From CANMUM01 sp965263365 (GTDB taxonomy: Bacteria > Pseudomonadota > Alphaproteobacteria > Rhodobacterales > Rhodobacteraceae): a stretch of DNA of 64,000 nt. The notes beneath the pieces are model-generated. The model saw nothing but the letters and a program-made list of their open reading frames with translations, did not search any database and had not been told where the DNA came from. The position numbers were made by a program, and so were the translations under genes. Position 1 is the first letter of the stretch. The number at the start of each line of letters is the position of its first letter. The stretch spans positions 1,302,001-1,366,000 of the forward strand of contig OZ253672.1 of assembly GCA_965263365.1 (NCBI GenBank). The letters run 5' to 3'. Shown piece after piece: positions 1 through 9,907 of the stretch.

Positions 1-804
1 GGGTTGCGTATTGGTTTCGAGCGCAAAGAGACCATCAATTCCGGCCGCTTCATCAAAACGAAAATCCGTCCGCGTCATTCCACGACATCCCAAAACTTTA
101 TGCGCCCTTTGTGCATATTTTAAACATGCGTCTGTGACTTCTTTTGGTAAATCGGCTGGCAAGACATGACGCGAGCCGCCCTGCGAATATTTCGCATTAA
201 AATCATACCAACCTTCTGAAATAATTTCTGTTACACATAACGCTCGGTCACCCATAACGCCGACAGTCAATTCGCGACCCGGAATATATTTTTCAACCAT
301 CAGCTCATCTGGCATATCTTCGCTAAGTTGTGCGGGCCCATCTTTTTCATCATGAACAATATACACGCCCACTGACGAGCCTTCATTGTAAGGCTTCACG
401 ACATATGGCGCTTTCATGGGATGCGCAGCACGCACTTCAGAAGCTGACACCAATTTACTCTCTGCAATCGGAATTCCCGCTTCTTTGTACGCAATTTTTG
501 TGCGTTCTTTATCCATGGCCAAAGCAGAGGCCAAAACACCCGAATGCGTATAAGGAATTTCCAAAAGTTCGAGCAAGCCCTGAATTTTTCCATCTTCACC
601 AAATGGTCCATGCAGGGCATTCAAGGCAACGTCCGCATCAATTGCCAATAGATCTTGCGCAATATTTTTCGACACATCAACTGGCAAAGATATATAACCA
701 AGTCGATCAATCGCTTCGATACAAGCTTTTCCCGATGAAAGTGAAACTTCGCGCTCGGACGAAAATCCACCATAAAGCACCGCGACTCGTTTTTGTTTCG
801 CCAT
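1..804 (-). CDS. ddl: D-alanine--D-alanine ligase, 3' end outside window
   Basis: Joins two D-alanines with ATP in the cytoplasm to make the terminal dipeptide of the peptidoglycan stem peptide. The visible 268 residues start at ATG 804 (MAKQKRVAVLYGGFSSER) and include the Ddl signature HGPFGEDG near residue 65, the EGSSVGVY loop and, at the window edge, ETNTQP, which in the family continues into the C-terminal catalytic segment. About 35-40 residues are expected to be missing. It lies downstream of murB on the same strand as the last visible gene of the cell-wall cluster; ftsQ/ftsA/ftsZ would normally follow, outside the window. The identification is from sequence motifs and position. Confidence 0.95.
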   Translation of the reverse strand, partial: MAKQKRVAVLYGGFSSEREVSLSSGKACIEAIDRLGYISLPVDVSKNIAQDLLAIDADVALNALHGPFGEDGKIQGLLELLEIPYTHSGVLASALAMDKERTKIAYKEAGIPIAESKLVSASEVRAAHPMKAPYVVKPYNEGSSVGVYIVHDEKDGPAQLSEDMPDELMVEKYIPGRELTVGVMGDRALCVTEIISEGWYDFNAKYSQGGSRHVLPADLPKEVTDACLKYAQRAHKVLGCRGMTRTDFRFDEAAGIDGLFALETNTQP

Positions 805-926
805 TTTACTGCCTCGTTTTATTGCCTCTTTCGGGCTTTCCCTCTATATTAGCGCAAAAATCGACGATAAATCAAGCCTCGCATTTTTCGGACACGAATG
901 TTGCCCAATCAACCCAAGCAATGAAA

Positions 927-1892
927 TCAATATTCCCAATCTGGACGCTGAGTTTGCAAAAACCTCCCAATCAGTTTGATTTCCCACGTCAATTCAATGT
1001 CAAATTTTGCTTTGACAACGCTTCTGACTTTCTCCCCTAAGCTTTCTAAATCAAAGGAAGTCGCATCGCCGGTATTCACCAAAAAATTCGGATGCATAGG
1101 TGACATTTGCGCACCCCCAAATTTTTCGCCGCGCAGACCTGCATCATCGATCACCTTCCATGCTTTGAGACTATGATCTTCATTCACCTCTCCCGTTGAA
1201 GAATGTCCTACGGGGTTACGAAACGTTGAGCCACACGTCAATTCTTTCACGGGTTGCGTTTCTTCGCGCTTCGCGAGTTGCGCATTCATATGATTGTGAA
1301 GCCGTTCTGGATCGCCATTTTCTGCAGCCAAAAGCGCGCCGACAATAACCGCACCATCGGGAAGATGTGCATTGCGATATTCAAATAAAATATCTTTGGC
1401 ATTGATCATCTCTCGCGAACCATTCCTGTGAATAACATCAACCGCAACCAAGACGTCAGCCATATAAGAACCATAGCATCCCGCATTCATGGCAACCGCT
1501 CCACCAATTGCACCGGGAATTGTGCGCAGGAACGTGAGATCATGCCCATGATCTGCGGCTTTACGTGCAAACATGCCATCAAGCATTGCAGCGCCAACAT
1601 AAATCTCACCATTATCACGAAAATCAACCTCCATGAAGGCGCGCCCCATTTTAACCACGACACCCTCAAATCCACCATCGCGAAAGATCGTATTTGAACC
1701 AACGCCCATAGGGTACAAACTTACATTATCTGGGCATTCATTCAAAAAACGACCGAGATCATCGTGATCCTTTGCCTGAAAAAACCAATCCGCTTCTCCG
1801 CCAGTACGTAGCCAAGATAGCTTTGACAACGCTTGATTGGGTTTCATTGAGCCTTCAAATTGAGCCTTAAGTTCATCAAGCGCTGTTTTCAT
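927..1892 (-). CDS. murB: UDP-N-acetylenolpyruvoylglucosamine reductase
   Basis: FAD/NADPH enzyme reducing enolpyruvyl-UDP-GlcNAc to UDP-MurNAc, the second committed step of peptidoglycan precursor synthesis. It shows the FAD-binding MGVGSNTIFRDGG loop (around residue 60), TIPGAIGGAVAMNAGCYG (around 130) and the GSTFRNP motif with the catalytic serine (around 220). A late Glu in the ELTWEIK segment may be the second acid. I chose ATG 1892 over the in-frame TTG at 1898 because AAAGGA sits 6 nt upstream of it. The 321-residue length fits the family. The start lies inside the end of the upstream membrane-protein gene, so translation is probably coupled. Confidence 0.96.
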   Translation of the reverse strand: MKTALDELKAQFEGSMKPNQALSKLSWLRTGGEADWFFQAKDHDDLGRFLNECPDNVSLYPMGVGSNTIFRDGGFEGVVVKMGRAFMEVDFRDNGEIYVGAAMLDGMFARKAADHGHDLTFLRTIPGAIGGAVAMNAGCYGSYMADVLVAVDVIHRNGSREMINAKDILFEYRNAHLPDGAVIVGALLAAENGDPERLHNHMNAQLAKREETQPVKELTCGSTFRNPVGHSSTGEVNEDHSLKAWKVIDDAGLRGEKFGGAQMSPMHPNFLVNTGDATSFDLESLGEKVRSVVKAKFDIELTWEIKLIGRFLQTQRPDWEY

Positions 1893-2382
1893 TTTCAATC
1901 CTTTGACGTTCTTTGATCATAAAGAATATATACGGCAAACAAAAAATCATTGACATAAAAAGTACTGCGACGAGTTGATTGGCGTCATGGGGAATCTTAA
2001 TTTCTTGTCGAATGAGGCTATGCATACCAATTTGATACAAAATCAACAAAAATAATAGTCCAAAGAAACCCACCAGGAAATAGTGACCATTTAGAGCAAT
2101 TTCTTTTTTCGCTTGCGCGGAAAATAACGGCGCAATTCGTCCCAAATAAAAAAACACGAGCGCACACATCATCGCAATTATTTCGGCCAATCCGGGGCGT
2201 TTAAATGTAGTCGCCTCAATTTCCCCAACAAGCCATAAAACGCCCAACAAAATAGATGTTGTCACAGATTTTATCGCGACTTTAGCGCGGGCGCTGCTTA
2301 CAGCATTTACGAGAAACTCTTCGACCACAAAAAAAGTGACCACTAATATAATGATGACAATCGTTAAAACAATAAGAAACAT
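1876..2382 (-). CDS. Unrecognised five-helix membrane protein within the dcw cluster
   Basis: I do not recognise this 168-residue protein. It has about five hydrophobic segments (roughly residues 2-24, 40-58, 68-90, 100-122 and 138-160) joined by short charged loops, with a basic C-terminus (KERQRIENE) and no enzymatic motif. The start ATG overlaps the murC stop by one base (TGATG), and its own end runs into the murB start, so it is co-translated with Mur enzymes. Some alphaproteobacteria carry a small DUF2484 membrane gene at this place, but this one is about twice as long and I cannot equate them. Location suggests, but does not prove, a role in envelope synthesis or division. Confidence 0.85.
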   Translation of the reverse strand: MFLIVLTIVIIILVVTFFVVEEFLVNAVSSARAKVAIKSVTTSILLGVLWLVGEIEATTFKRPGLAEIIAMMCALVFFYLGRIAPLFSAQAKKEIALNGHYFLVGFFGLLFLLILYQIGMHSLIRQEIKIPHDANQLVAVLFMSMIFCLPYIFFMIKERQRIENENSA

Positions 2383-3782
2383 CAGCCAAGTTTCTCAACC
2401 AGCCCATGCGCCCACGCACTAATTGAACCGGCACCGCAATAAATAATAATATCGCCCTCTTTTGCTTTGTTTCGCACAAACTCCGCAATCGCCTCTTCAT
2501 CTGCAAGATAATGCGCCGCTCGGTGGCCATGCAATCCCAAACTTTTCACAAGCTCTTGAGAATTGACCTTTTCAATCGGCGCTTCACCTGCTGCAAAAAC
2601 ATCTGAAATGCCAACAATATCGGCCTCGTTAAAACAGGTGCTAAAATCGTTCCACAAGCTCTCAAGCCGCGTAAATCTATGGGGTTGATGAAATGCAAGA
2701 ACACGGCCTTTGCTTGCAGAACTCGCCTGTCGCGCGGCCGCTAACACCGCTTGAATTTCAACAGGATGATGCGCGTAATCATCAATGATATGCGCCCCAT
2801 TCCATTCACCAACGCGGGTAAAGCGCCTATTCACACCATCAAAATTCCCAAGACCTGACTTCATTTGCTCAGGCGTGATGCCAAAATGTACGCCAACCGC
2901 AATAGACGCAAGCGCATTTTGAACATTATGCTCGCCGTGCATCGGCAGATGTAGAGCCTCGACAATAACCTCCCCATTATGAGTGACGTCAAATTGTGTG
3001 CCATCAAGATCAAATGTCAGGTTTTCCGCACGTATTTCTGCCTGCGGTCCTAAACCATAAGTCATTGTTTTGCGGTCCGTTAGTTTGGCGTGCAATTCTT
3101 GCACAACGGGATGATCCACACAAAGAACGGCAAGGCCATAAAAAGGAATATTGGAAGCAAATGTATGAAAAGCATCCTTCACCGCTTCAAAATCACCGTA
3201 ATGATCGAGGTGCTCAGGATCAATATTCGTGATGACGCCAATGGTAGCCGGCAAGCGGTTAAAAGTTCCGTCACTTTCATCGGCTTCAACGACCATCCAT
3301 TCACCATAACCAATACGCGCATTGGAGCCATACTTATGAATGACACCTCCATTCACAACCGTGGGGTCCATTCCTCCAGCATCAAGCATAGCGGCCATTA
3401 AAGAGGTTGTGGTTGTTTTCCCGTGCGTTCCAGCAACCGCAACATTTGAACGCAATCTCATCAATTCTGCCAACATTTCAGCGCGCCTCACAACCGGCAA
3501 TCCCTTTGCGCGTGCGGCGTCAAGTTCAGGATTTCCCATCTTAATCGCCGTCGAAATAACAACAACCTCGGCTCCCTCGAGATTTTTAGCGTCTTGTCCT
3601 ACAAAAACTTTAGCACCTAATTTTTCTAAACGCTTCGTAATCGCACTCGATTTCGCATCTGAACCTTGCACATTAAAACCGTGCGCAATAAGCACTTCAG
3701 CAATCCCAGACATGCCAATGCCGCCAATACCCACAAAATGAATTGCACCGATTTGTTGAGGAATTCGTGTTTTTTCAATCAT
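2382..3782 (-). CDS. murC: UDP-N-acetylmuramate--L-alanine ligase
   Basis: Cytoplasmic ATP-dependent ligase adding L-Ala to UDP-MurNAc. The 466 residues are full length. The N-terminal Rossmann-type domain begins IHFVGIGGIGMSGIAEVL, the ATP loop AGTHGKTTTTSL lies near residue 117, and the C-terminal domain carries DDYAHHPVEI. Its ATG overlaps the murG stop by four bases (ATGA) and its stop overlaps the next membrane gene by one base, so it belongs to one translationally coupled transcript. No departures from the family were seen. Confidence 0.98.
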   Translation of the reverse strand: MIEKTRIPQQIGAIHFVGIGGIGMSGIAEVLIAHGFNVQGSDAKSSAITKRLEKLGAKVFVGQDAKNLEGAEVVVISTAIKMGNPELDAARAKGLPVVRRAEMLAELMRLRSNVAVAGTHGKTTTTSLMAAMLDAGGMDPTVVNGGVIHKYGSNARIGYGEWMVVEADESDGTFNRLPATIGVITNIDPEHLDHYGDFEAVKDAFHTFASNIPFYGLAVLCVDHPVVQELHAKLTDRKTMTYGLGPQAEIRAENLTFDLDGTQFDVTHNGEVIVEALHLPMHGEHNVQNALASIAVGVHFGITPEQMKSGLGNFDGVNRRFTRVGEWNGAHIIDDYAHHPVEIQAVLAAARQASSASKGRVLAFHQPHRFTRLESLWNDFSTCFNEADIVGISDVFAAGEAPIEKVNSQELVKSLGLHGHRAAHYLADEEAIAEFVRNKAKEGDIIIYCGAGSISAWAHGLVEKLG

Positions 3783-4858
3783 TTTTCTAAATCTTCTATT
3801 ATTCGTTTTACAAAATCTTCGGCAGCATTTGGGCGCCCGAGACCCAAAGCCTTTTCAGCCATTTTATTAATTTGCTCAATATCATTTAACGTCAGCGCCA
3901 GTTTTTTCGCAAGCTCACTCACATCTCCATTTTTTTCATCAAATTGAAAAGCTGCACCTTCCTCGACCATCGCTTTGGCATTGAGGCGTTGATGATCATT
4001 CATTGCCGAAGGTAACGGAAATAACATCGAACCCCGTCCAATAACTTGCAACTCAGCCAGTGTTGACGCGCCCGATCTCGCAATCACAAAATGAGAACCC
4101 GCCATGCGCTCTGGCAAATCAGCAAAAAAGGGGGAAATTTCCGCTTCAATTTCCAACTGTGTATATGCCGACTGCAAATCTTGAATTTCGTGTTCGCGCG
4201 CTTGCTGAGTTAACAATATTCGCTTTCGCAAATCAGCGGACATCTTCGCCAACACTTCGGGCATAACTTTAGAAAAAATAGACGCGCCTTGGGAACCGCC
4301 GAAAACGAGGAGACGAATTTTTTCCGCTTCCGGAAACGGTGCCCTCGCAAGCCCGAGAATATTTTCTCTTATCGGATTTCCCACATGCACCGCATTTTGA
4401 CCTGCATGGACAACAGGCCAAAGTCCACAGCCGACAAGTCTCGCGCGGCTTTGAAAAAACTTATTCGTACGTCCCAGAACGGCATTTTGTTCATGAATAT
4501 AGTAAGGAATTTTCGATAAGCGCGCGACAGCTAAGGCAGGAACGGCCGGATATCCACCAAAGCCAATGACCGCTTTCACTTGATTTCTTTTGCATAATTT
4601 TCGGGCAATCAAAATGCCATTAAAAATTTTCAGTGGCGTTGAAATTCGTTGAATAAATGAGCCCGCAGAGATCGACCCAGAGGGCAGAAGAATTTGCTCA
4701 ACCTTATCAGAGAATCCCTTCGTATAGCGCGCACCGCGACTGTCAGTTGTTAAAATCACCTTCCATCCACGTGCGATAAAATTCTCGGCAACCGATTGGG
4801 CGGGAAACATATGCCCACCTGTGCCGCCAGCGGCTAATAAAACCACCGGCTGGGTCAT
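3779..4858 (-). CDS. murG: UDP-GlcNAc:undecaprenyl-PP-MurNAc-pentapeptide GlcNAc transferase
   Basis: Peripheral inner-membrane glycosyltransferase converting lipid I to lipid II. Full length at 359 residues. GGTGGHMFPA near residue 11 and GFGGYPAVPAL near residue 100 are the N-terminal acceptor loops; GGSQGASIFS near residue 188 starts the C-terminal UDP-GlcNAc domain, and the HFVIARSGASTLAEL segment is the donor-site signature. It overlaps ftsW by four bases upstream and murC by four bases downstream, as in other dcw clusters. Confidence 0.97.
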   Translation of the reverse strand: MTQPVVLLAAGGTGGHMFPAQSVAENFIARGWKVILTTDSRGARYTKGFSDKVEQILLPSGSISAGSFIQRISTPLKIFNGILIARKLCKRNQVKAVIGFGGYPAVPALAVARLSKIPYYIHEQNAVLGRTNKFFQSRARLVGCGLWPVVHAGQNAVHVGNPIRENILGLARAPFPEAEKIRLLVFGGSQGASIFSKVMPEVLAKMSADLRKRILLTQQAREHEIQDLQSAYTQLEIEAEISPFFADLPERMAGSHFVIARSGASTLAELQVIGRGSMLFPLPSAMNDHQRLNAKAMVEEGAAFQFDEKNGDVSELAKKLALTLNDIEQINKMAEKALGLGRPNAAEDFVKRIIEDLEK

Positions 4859-6015
4859 TCAAATAGTCCTCTTGAATAGCTTTCGGCGTTTGATCTTGTC
4901 CGCGTTAAAGCAAGTAAAAACCCAAGAGTAATTCCAATCGCAAGCAGCGATGACCCACCATAAGAAATGAGCGGCAATGTCATGCCCTTTGTCGGAAAAA
5001 TTCGCGCAGCAACCCCGAGATTAATCATGCTTTGAACACCAATCAACGTGACTAAGCCCAATCCTGCTAAACGGGTAAACATGTCGGTCGTACACGTCAA
5101 ACGAATAAGAGAACGAACAACAAGGAAAGCATACAGCAAAATAATTGCCCAGCACAAAATCACACCGTATTCTTCGGCCGCAACCGCCATAATGAAATCG
5201 GTATGTGCATCAGGCAAACTGTATTTTACCGTTCCCTCTCCCACACCTGCGCCAAATAGACCACCGTTAGAAATTGCGTTTGCAGCAAAACCAATTTGAG
5301 TATGCGGATCAATTTCTTGACTTAAAAAGCTATTAATGCGGCCAGCAACGTGTTCGGAATTCTGATAGGCAAATTGTGCCCCTAATGCCAAAAACGCGCC
5401 AATGCCGATTAGATAGAGTGGATTAAATCCACCCACAATCATAATCACAAAAAAACAAGTCACCAAAATTGCAGCCTGCCCGTAATCTGGCTGCAGCGCT
5501 AACGTGAAAATCAAAATGCTCGCAAAACCTAAAGCAATTAAAGCACCCGGCGGGCCATTGGGGGCGCGGCCTGCTGTAATCAACCAAGCCATCATAATCG
5601 CAAACCCTGGCTTCAAGAATTCAGAGGGCTGAACAGTTAAGACGCCAAAGTCGATCCAGCGCACCGAACCCTTGCCAAAATCTGTGCCAATCAAGGGTAA
5701 GGAAAACAATGCGATGGTCGCACAAAAAAAGCCCAGAACCCCTAGGCGTCGCACATATGTCGGCGTGAGCATTGAAAATAAAATCATCACCGTGAGTGCG
5801 ACAAACCCAAAAAACAATTGCCGAACTACAAAATAAAAGCTTGGAAGATCAAGGCGCTCGGTTAATCCAGACGTGGACGCCATGGATAAAAGCAGCCCAA
5901 TTGAAAATAATATCAGAACCGCCGATATTGCGGCACGGTCTATGGTATTCCACCAATGCGATCGCTCGATTCGGGGCGAATCAAGAGAGATTGACCTGTG
6001 AATCATCTCAGTCAT
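4855..6015 (-). CDS. ftsW: Septal peptidoglycan glycosyltransferase FtsW
   Basis: SEDS-family integral membrane polymerase working with FtsI at the division septum. The 386 residues are mostly hydrophobic, about ten helices. The SEDS hallmarks are visible: VQPSEFLKPGFAIMMAW near 130, a long periplasmic stretch after GRINSFLSQEIDPHTQIG, and the C-terminal PLISYGGSSLLA motif. The start could instead be the fourth residue, since both MTEM methionines are close together. It is followed by murG with a four-base overlap; 47 bases separate it from murD. Confidence 0.96.
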   Translation of the reverse strand: MTEMIHRSISLDSPRIERSHWWNTIDRAAISAVLILFSIGLLLSMASTSGLTERLDLPSFYFVVRQLFFGFVALTVMILFSMLTPTYVRRLGVLGFFCATIALFSLPLIGTDFGKGSVRWIDFGVLTVQPSEFLKPGFAIMMAWLITAGRAPNGPPGALIALGFASILIFTLALQPDYGQAAILVTCFFVIMIVGGFNPLYLIGIGAFLALGAQFAYQNSEHVAGRINSFLSQEIDPHTQIGFAANAISNGGLFGAGVGEGTVKYSLPDAHTDFIMAVAAEEYGVILCWAIILLYAFLVVRSLIRLTCTTDMFTRLAGLGLVTLIGVQSMINLGVAARIFPTKGMTLPLISYGGSSLLAIGITLGFLLALTRTRSNAESYSRGLFE

Positions 6016-6062
6016 AACGAATAGCCTGTAATTTGCTCTTTTATTTTTTTATTGTCGATATA

Positions 6063-7451
6063 TTACACATCAAAATGCGATTTGACCAGAGAAATATATG
6101 CCTCTCCCCTTTTTTCAAAATCAGCATATTGATCAAAACTCGCCGAAGCGGGCGAAAGTAATACAACATCGCCTTCTTCAACATTTGACTTAATCGCATG
6201 CAAAGCATCTTCCATGCGGTGACATATTTGATGGGGCGTATTTTCTAAGGTCACAGCGAATTCAACAGCAGACTCACCAATTAAGTATGCAAACTTAACA
6301 TTCTCAAAATAGGGACGCAGACTTTCAATGCCTCCCTCCTTAGCCTGTCCACCCACAATCCAATGAATATTCTGAAACGCGCCAAGCGCCTTCGCGGCAG
6401 CATCGGCGTTTGTGGCTTTGCTATCATTGAAAAATCGAACTCCGTTTTTCTCACCGATAAGCTGACAGCGATGCGCGAGGCCGCCAAATGACACCATCGC
6501 CGCTTCGATCTTCTTAGGCGCAATAGTTAATTCACGCAAAGCGCCAAAAACTAAGGCGGCATTTTGCCAATTATGCTGTCCCGGCAAAGCTTGATAATCA
6601 CGCAGATCTAGGCTTGCGACCTGTCGGCCCTTGTTCCATTCGCTCAAATAGCCTTTTTTGACTTGAATATATTTGGAACGCTGCAATTTTCCCGAAATGC
6701 TAACAGGTATTGTACGCGCGCCAAGTGCGCTCAAATGACTCTCAAGATAGCGGCCTTCTGCCTCCTCGACACCAATTACAGCGCGTGGGAGCGATTGTGT
6801 AAAAAGACGCATTTTTGCCGCAAAATATCCGCCCATTCCTGCGTGACGGTCAAGATGATCGGCACTCAAATTACTGAAAATGGCAATATCAGGATTGAGG
6901 TTCAAAGCAAGCTCGGTCTGATATGAGGACAATTCTAGAACATAAATTGTTTTCGAACTTGGCGGATCAAGATCAAAAACGCCGCGTCCAATATTACCGC
7001 CCATTTGTGCATCGAAACCAAGCTGCGTAAGTGCGTGATGCGTTAACGCGGTAATAGTGGATTTTCCGTTTGAACCTGTGATTGCGATCACCTTCGGCGG
7101 CTTTTCCATGCCCACATAGCTTTCGCTCAGCTCCTTAAAAAAAAGTGACACATCATTATCAACAATTACACCATGACTCATCGCCTTATCGATAATGGGG
7201 TGCACATGAGGATAAAGATGTGAAATGCCTGGACTCACAATAAGCTGATCAATTTCGCTCCATGCTGTATCCTTGCGAAGGTCTAAAAACTCAAATCCTT
7301 CATCCGTTGCACGCATAACGCTATTGGGATTTCCATCATATACGTAAACTTCCGCGCCCCCTTTTTGCGCCGCACGCGCGGTTGCCATGCCAGAGCGCCC
7401 TAAACCGAAAACCGCAATTTTTTGCCCCTCAAGGTGGAATATTGGTAACAT
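6063..7451 (-). CDS. murD: UDP-N-acetylmuramoyl-L-alanine--D-glutamate ligase
   Basis: Cytoplasmic ATP ligase adding D-Glu to UDP-MurNAc-L-Ala. 462 residues. VFGLGRSGMATARAAQKGG near the N-terminus is the UDP-binding fold, AITGSNGKSTITALTHHAL (around 125) the ATP loop, and FFNDSKATNADAAAKAL (around 315) the conserved C-terminal-domain motif. Its start overlaps the mraY stop by a single base (TAATG), implying coupled translation. Confidence 0.97.
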   Translation of the reverse strand: MLPIFHLEGQKIAVFGLGRSGMATARAAQKGGAEVYVYDGNPNSVMRATDEGFEFLDLRKDTAWSEIDQLIVSPGISHLYPHVHPIIDKAMSHGVIVDNDVSLFFKELSESYVGMEKPPKVIAITGSNGKSTITALTHHALTQLGFDAQMGGNIGRGVFDLDPPSSKTIYVLELSSYQTELALNLNPDIAIFSNLSADHLDRHAGMGGYFAAKMRLFTQSLPRAVIGVEEAEGRYLESHLSALGARTIPVSISGKLQRSKYIQVKKGYLSEWNKGRQVASLDLRDYQALPGQHNWQNAALVFGALRELTIAPKKIEAAMVSFGGLAHRCQLIGEKNGVRFFNDSKATNADAAAKALGAFQNIHWIVGGQAKEGGIESLRPYFENVKFAYLIGESAVEFAVTLENTPHQICHRMEDALHAIKSNVEEGDVVLLSPASASFDQYADFEKRGEAYISLVKSHFDV

Positions 7452-8536
7452 TATCTAATCTTTAACGTCGCAAGGCCAATCAGCGCCAAAATCAACGAAA
7501 TAATCCAGAAACGAATAACAATCTGACTTTCGCCCCATCCCTTTTTCTCGAAATGATGATGAATTGGCGCCATCAAAAAGATACGCTTGCCGCCTGAGAG
7601 TTTAAAATATCCGACTTGAATAATCACACTAAGCGCCTCTAGTACAAACAAACCACCGATAATGACCAATACAATTTCGTGCTTGGTGGAAATGGCAATC
7701 GCACCCAACATTCCGCCCAATGCCAAAGAGCCTGTATCACCCATAAATACCGCTGCGGGAGGCGCATTATACCACAAAAATCCCATGCCCGCACCAATCA
7801 TGGCTGCACAAATTATGGCGAGCTCTCCGACGCCTTCAACATAATGAAGTCCTAAATAATCTGAAAAATCGACCCGACCGACAAGATAGGCAATAAATGC
7901 GAAACTCGCAGAGGCAATCATCATCGGCATAATCGCAAGCCCATCAAGGCCATCAGTAAAGTTCACAGCATTCGCGGAACCTACGATCACGATCACGCAA
8001 AATGGCAGGAACAAAAAGCTAAGGTTTAGCATAAAGTCTTTGAAAACTGGGAAGGCAAGATAGCCCCCAAGTTCTGGACCTTGCAGCCACATAACCCACA
8101 AACCAGCAATCAATGAAATAAGTACGCCCAAAGCAATTCTGAGCTTCGCGGATAAGCCTTTCGTTGAATGTTGCGAGAGCTTTGCATAATCGTCCGCAAA
8201 ACCGATTAAGAAATAACTAGTGGTCACAAATAAAACGACCCATACATAGCCAATATCTGGACGCGCCCATAGCAAAGACGCAATCAACATTGTCGAAAAA
8301 ATCAGCACACCGCCCATTGTTGGCGTGCCCGCCTTTGCAATAATATGGCTTTCTGGCCCGTCATCTCGAATGGGCTGACCTCTTTTTTGGATCATTTTCA
8401 GCCTATTGATCACAGGACGACCAAACATAAAGCTCAGTATCAAAGCTGTGAAAAATGCACCGCCGGCGCGAAAAGTAATATACCGAAAAAGATTAAAAAA
8501 TCCGCCGTCCGACAGCTCTGATAATATGCTAAACAT
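7451..8536 (-). CDS. mraY: Phospho-N-acetylmuramoyl-pentapeptide transferase
   Basis: Integral membrane enzyme transferring phospho-MurNAc-pentapeptide to undecaprenyl phosphate to form lipid I. 361 residues, about ten helices. The catalytic DDYAK motif (around 116), NAVNFTDGLDGLA (around 190) and the PIHHHFEKKGW loop (around 325) are all present. It sits between murF and murD as usual, 6 bases after murF. Confidence 0.98.
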   Translation of the reverse strand: MFSILSELSDGGFFNLFRYITFRAGGAFFTALILSFMFGRPVINRLKMIQKRGQPIRDDGPESHIIAKAGTPTMGGVLIFSTMLIASLLWARPDIGYVWVVLFVTTSYFLIGFADDYAKLSQHSTKGLSAKLRIALGVLISLIAGLWVMWLQGPELGGYLAFPVFKDFMLNLSFLFLPFCVIVIVGSANAVNFTDGLDGLAIMPMMIASASFAFIAYLVGRVDFSDYLGLHYVEGVGELAIICAAMIGAGMGFLWYNAPPAAVFMGDTGSLALGGMLGAIAISTKHEIVLVIIGGLFVLEALSVIIQVGYFKLSGGKRIFLMAPIHHHFEKKGWGESQIVIRFWIISLILALIGLATLKIR

Positions 8537-8542
8537 CGTTTT

Positions 8543-9907
8543 CTAACTCCCAGTTAGACTATATTTATTTCTTAATAACTGGACAATTTCGCCCAGTCTC
8601 ATACTAAATGATCCCTTTAAAAGCACAGCATCACCCGAACGCACAATATGTTCAATTCTGTCTTTCAATTCTTCGAAATCTGAAAAATGCTGCCCTTTAT
8701 TTTCTGCAAGATTTTCGTGCAACACTTTCATATTATCGCCAATGGTATGAATCACGTCGATCGCGTCCATACCTTCGATATCAGCAAGTGCCAGATGAAA
8801 CTCAGACGAACGCTCACCCAGCTCCAACATATCACCTAAAATCGCGACTTTTCGCACAGCGTCAGTACGCGCAAAACTCTCAACCGCCACCTTCATCGAT
8901 AATGGGTTGGCATTATAGCTCTCATCCACAATCGTGACGTCTTTTAATGAAATCACTTCCCCGCGCCCAGCCGGAGCTTTATGAGCTGAAAGAGCACGTA
9001 TCACCTCATCTAAATCACAGCCCCATTCATCCGCAAGCACACAAACTGAAGCCGCATTTAGCAAATGATGAAATCCTTTTTCTGGTAAAGCAACTTCTAA
9101 AAGATTGGATCCAACTTGAACATTTCCAAGAGCGCCGTCTTTTGCCTCGACTTCATCGCGCAAAACATAGTCGGCATAAGGGTTCCGACCAAAGCTCTTT
9201 AAACGAGCGGGTGCGACAGACTCCACATATTCGAAATGAGACATATCTCGAAAAACAATCGCCAAACCGTCAGGCAAAAGCCCCTGCATAATTGATGCCT
9301 TCTCAACAGCGATACCGTGCTCATTTTCAAAACCAGCAAGATGAACAGGGGCAATATTTGTGATTATGGCCACATCAGGTGCAACTTGCTTAACAAGTGG
9401 TGCGATTTCACCTGGTGCATTCATCCCGATCTCAAAAATTCCAAATTCTGTATCCCGAGGCATTCGCGCCAAAGTCAACGGCACGCCCCAGTGATTATTA
9501 AAACTTTTAACGCTTGCATGCGTTTTGCCAAAATTTTCGAAGACATGGCGCAGCATTTCCTTTGTAGAGGTTTTGCCCGCAGACCCCGTGACCGCCACAA
9601 TCCGCGCATTCACTTCTGAACGGCGTGCACGTCCGATTTTCTCCAGTGAATCTTCAACATTTTCAACGATTAATAGCGGTGTTTTCGCGTCACATCCTTC
9701 TGGCAAACGCGAAACCAAAGCCGCATTCGCACCCTTTTTAAACGCACCTTCAACGAAATCATGACCATCGCGCGCCGCTTTTAACGCCACAAACAAATCA
9801 CCCTTAGAAATATCTCGACTGTCGATGGAAATGCCTTCCACATCCCAGTCACCTTGCAAAACACCACCGGTTACTTGCTGTAACTCAGAAGCCCGCCACA
9901 AACTCAT
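8543..9907 (-). CDS. murF: UDP-MurNAc-tripeptide--D-alanyl-D-alanine ligase
   Basis: Adds the D-Ala-D-Ala dipeptide, the product of Ddl encoded in the same cluster. 454 residues, with the ATP loop AVTGSAGKTSTKEML near residue 105, the IFEIGMNAPGEI segment and the late VDESYNANPLSM motif. It overlaps murE by four bases upstream. All features are standard for the family. Confidence 0.97.
   Translation of the reverse strand: MSLWRASELQQVTGGVLQGDWDVEGISIDSRDISKGDLFVALKAARDGHDFVEGAFKKGANAALVSRLPEGCDAKTPLLIVENVEDSLEKIGRARRSEVNARIVAVTGSAGKTSTKEMLRHVFENFGKTHASVKSFNNHWGVPLTLARMPRDTEFGIFEIGMNAPGEIAPLVKQVAPDVAIITNIAPVHLAGFENEHGIAVEKASIMQGLLPDGLAIVFRDMSHFEYVESVAPARLKSFGRNPYADYVLRDEVEAKDGALGNVQVGSNLLEVALPEKGFHHLLNAASVCVLADEWGCDLDEVIRALSAHKAPAGRGEVISLKDVTIVDESYNANPLSMKVAVESFARTDAVRKVAILGDMLELGERSSEFHLALADIEGMDAIDVIHTIGDNMKVLHENLAENKGQHFSDFEELKDRIEHIVRSGDAVLLKGSFSMRLGEIVQLLRNKYSLTGS

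Noticed and set aside
330..1040. 236-codon plus-strand open frame
   Set aside because: It lies antisense across ddl and the end of murB, whose motifs are clear; no ribosome binding site.
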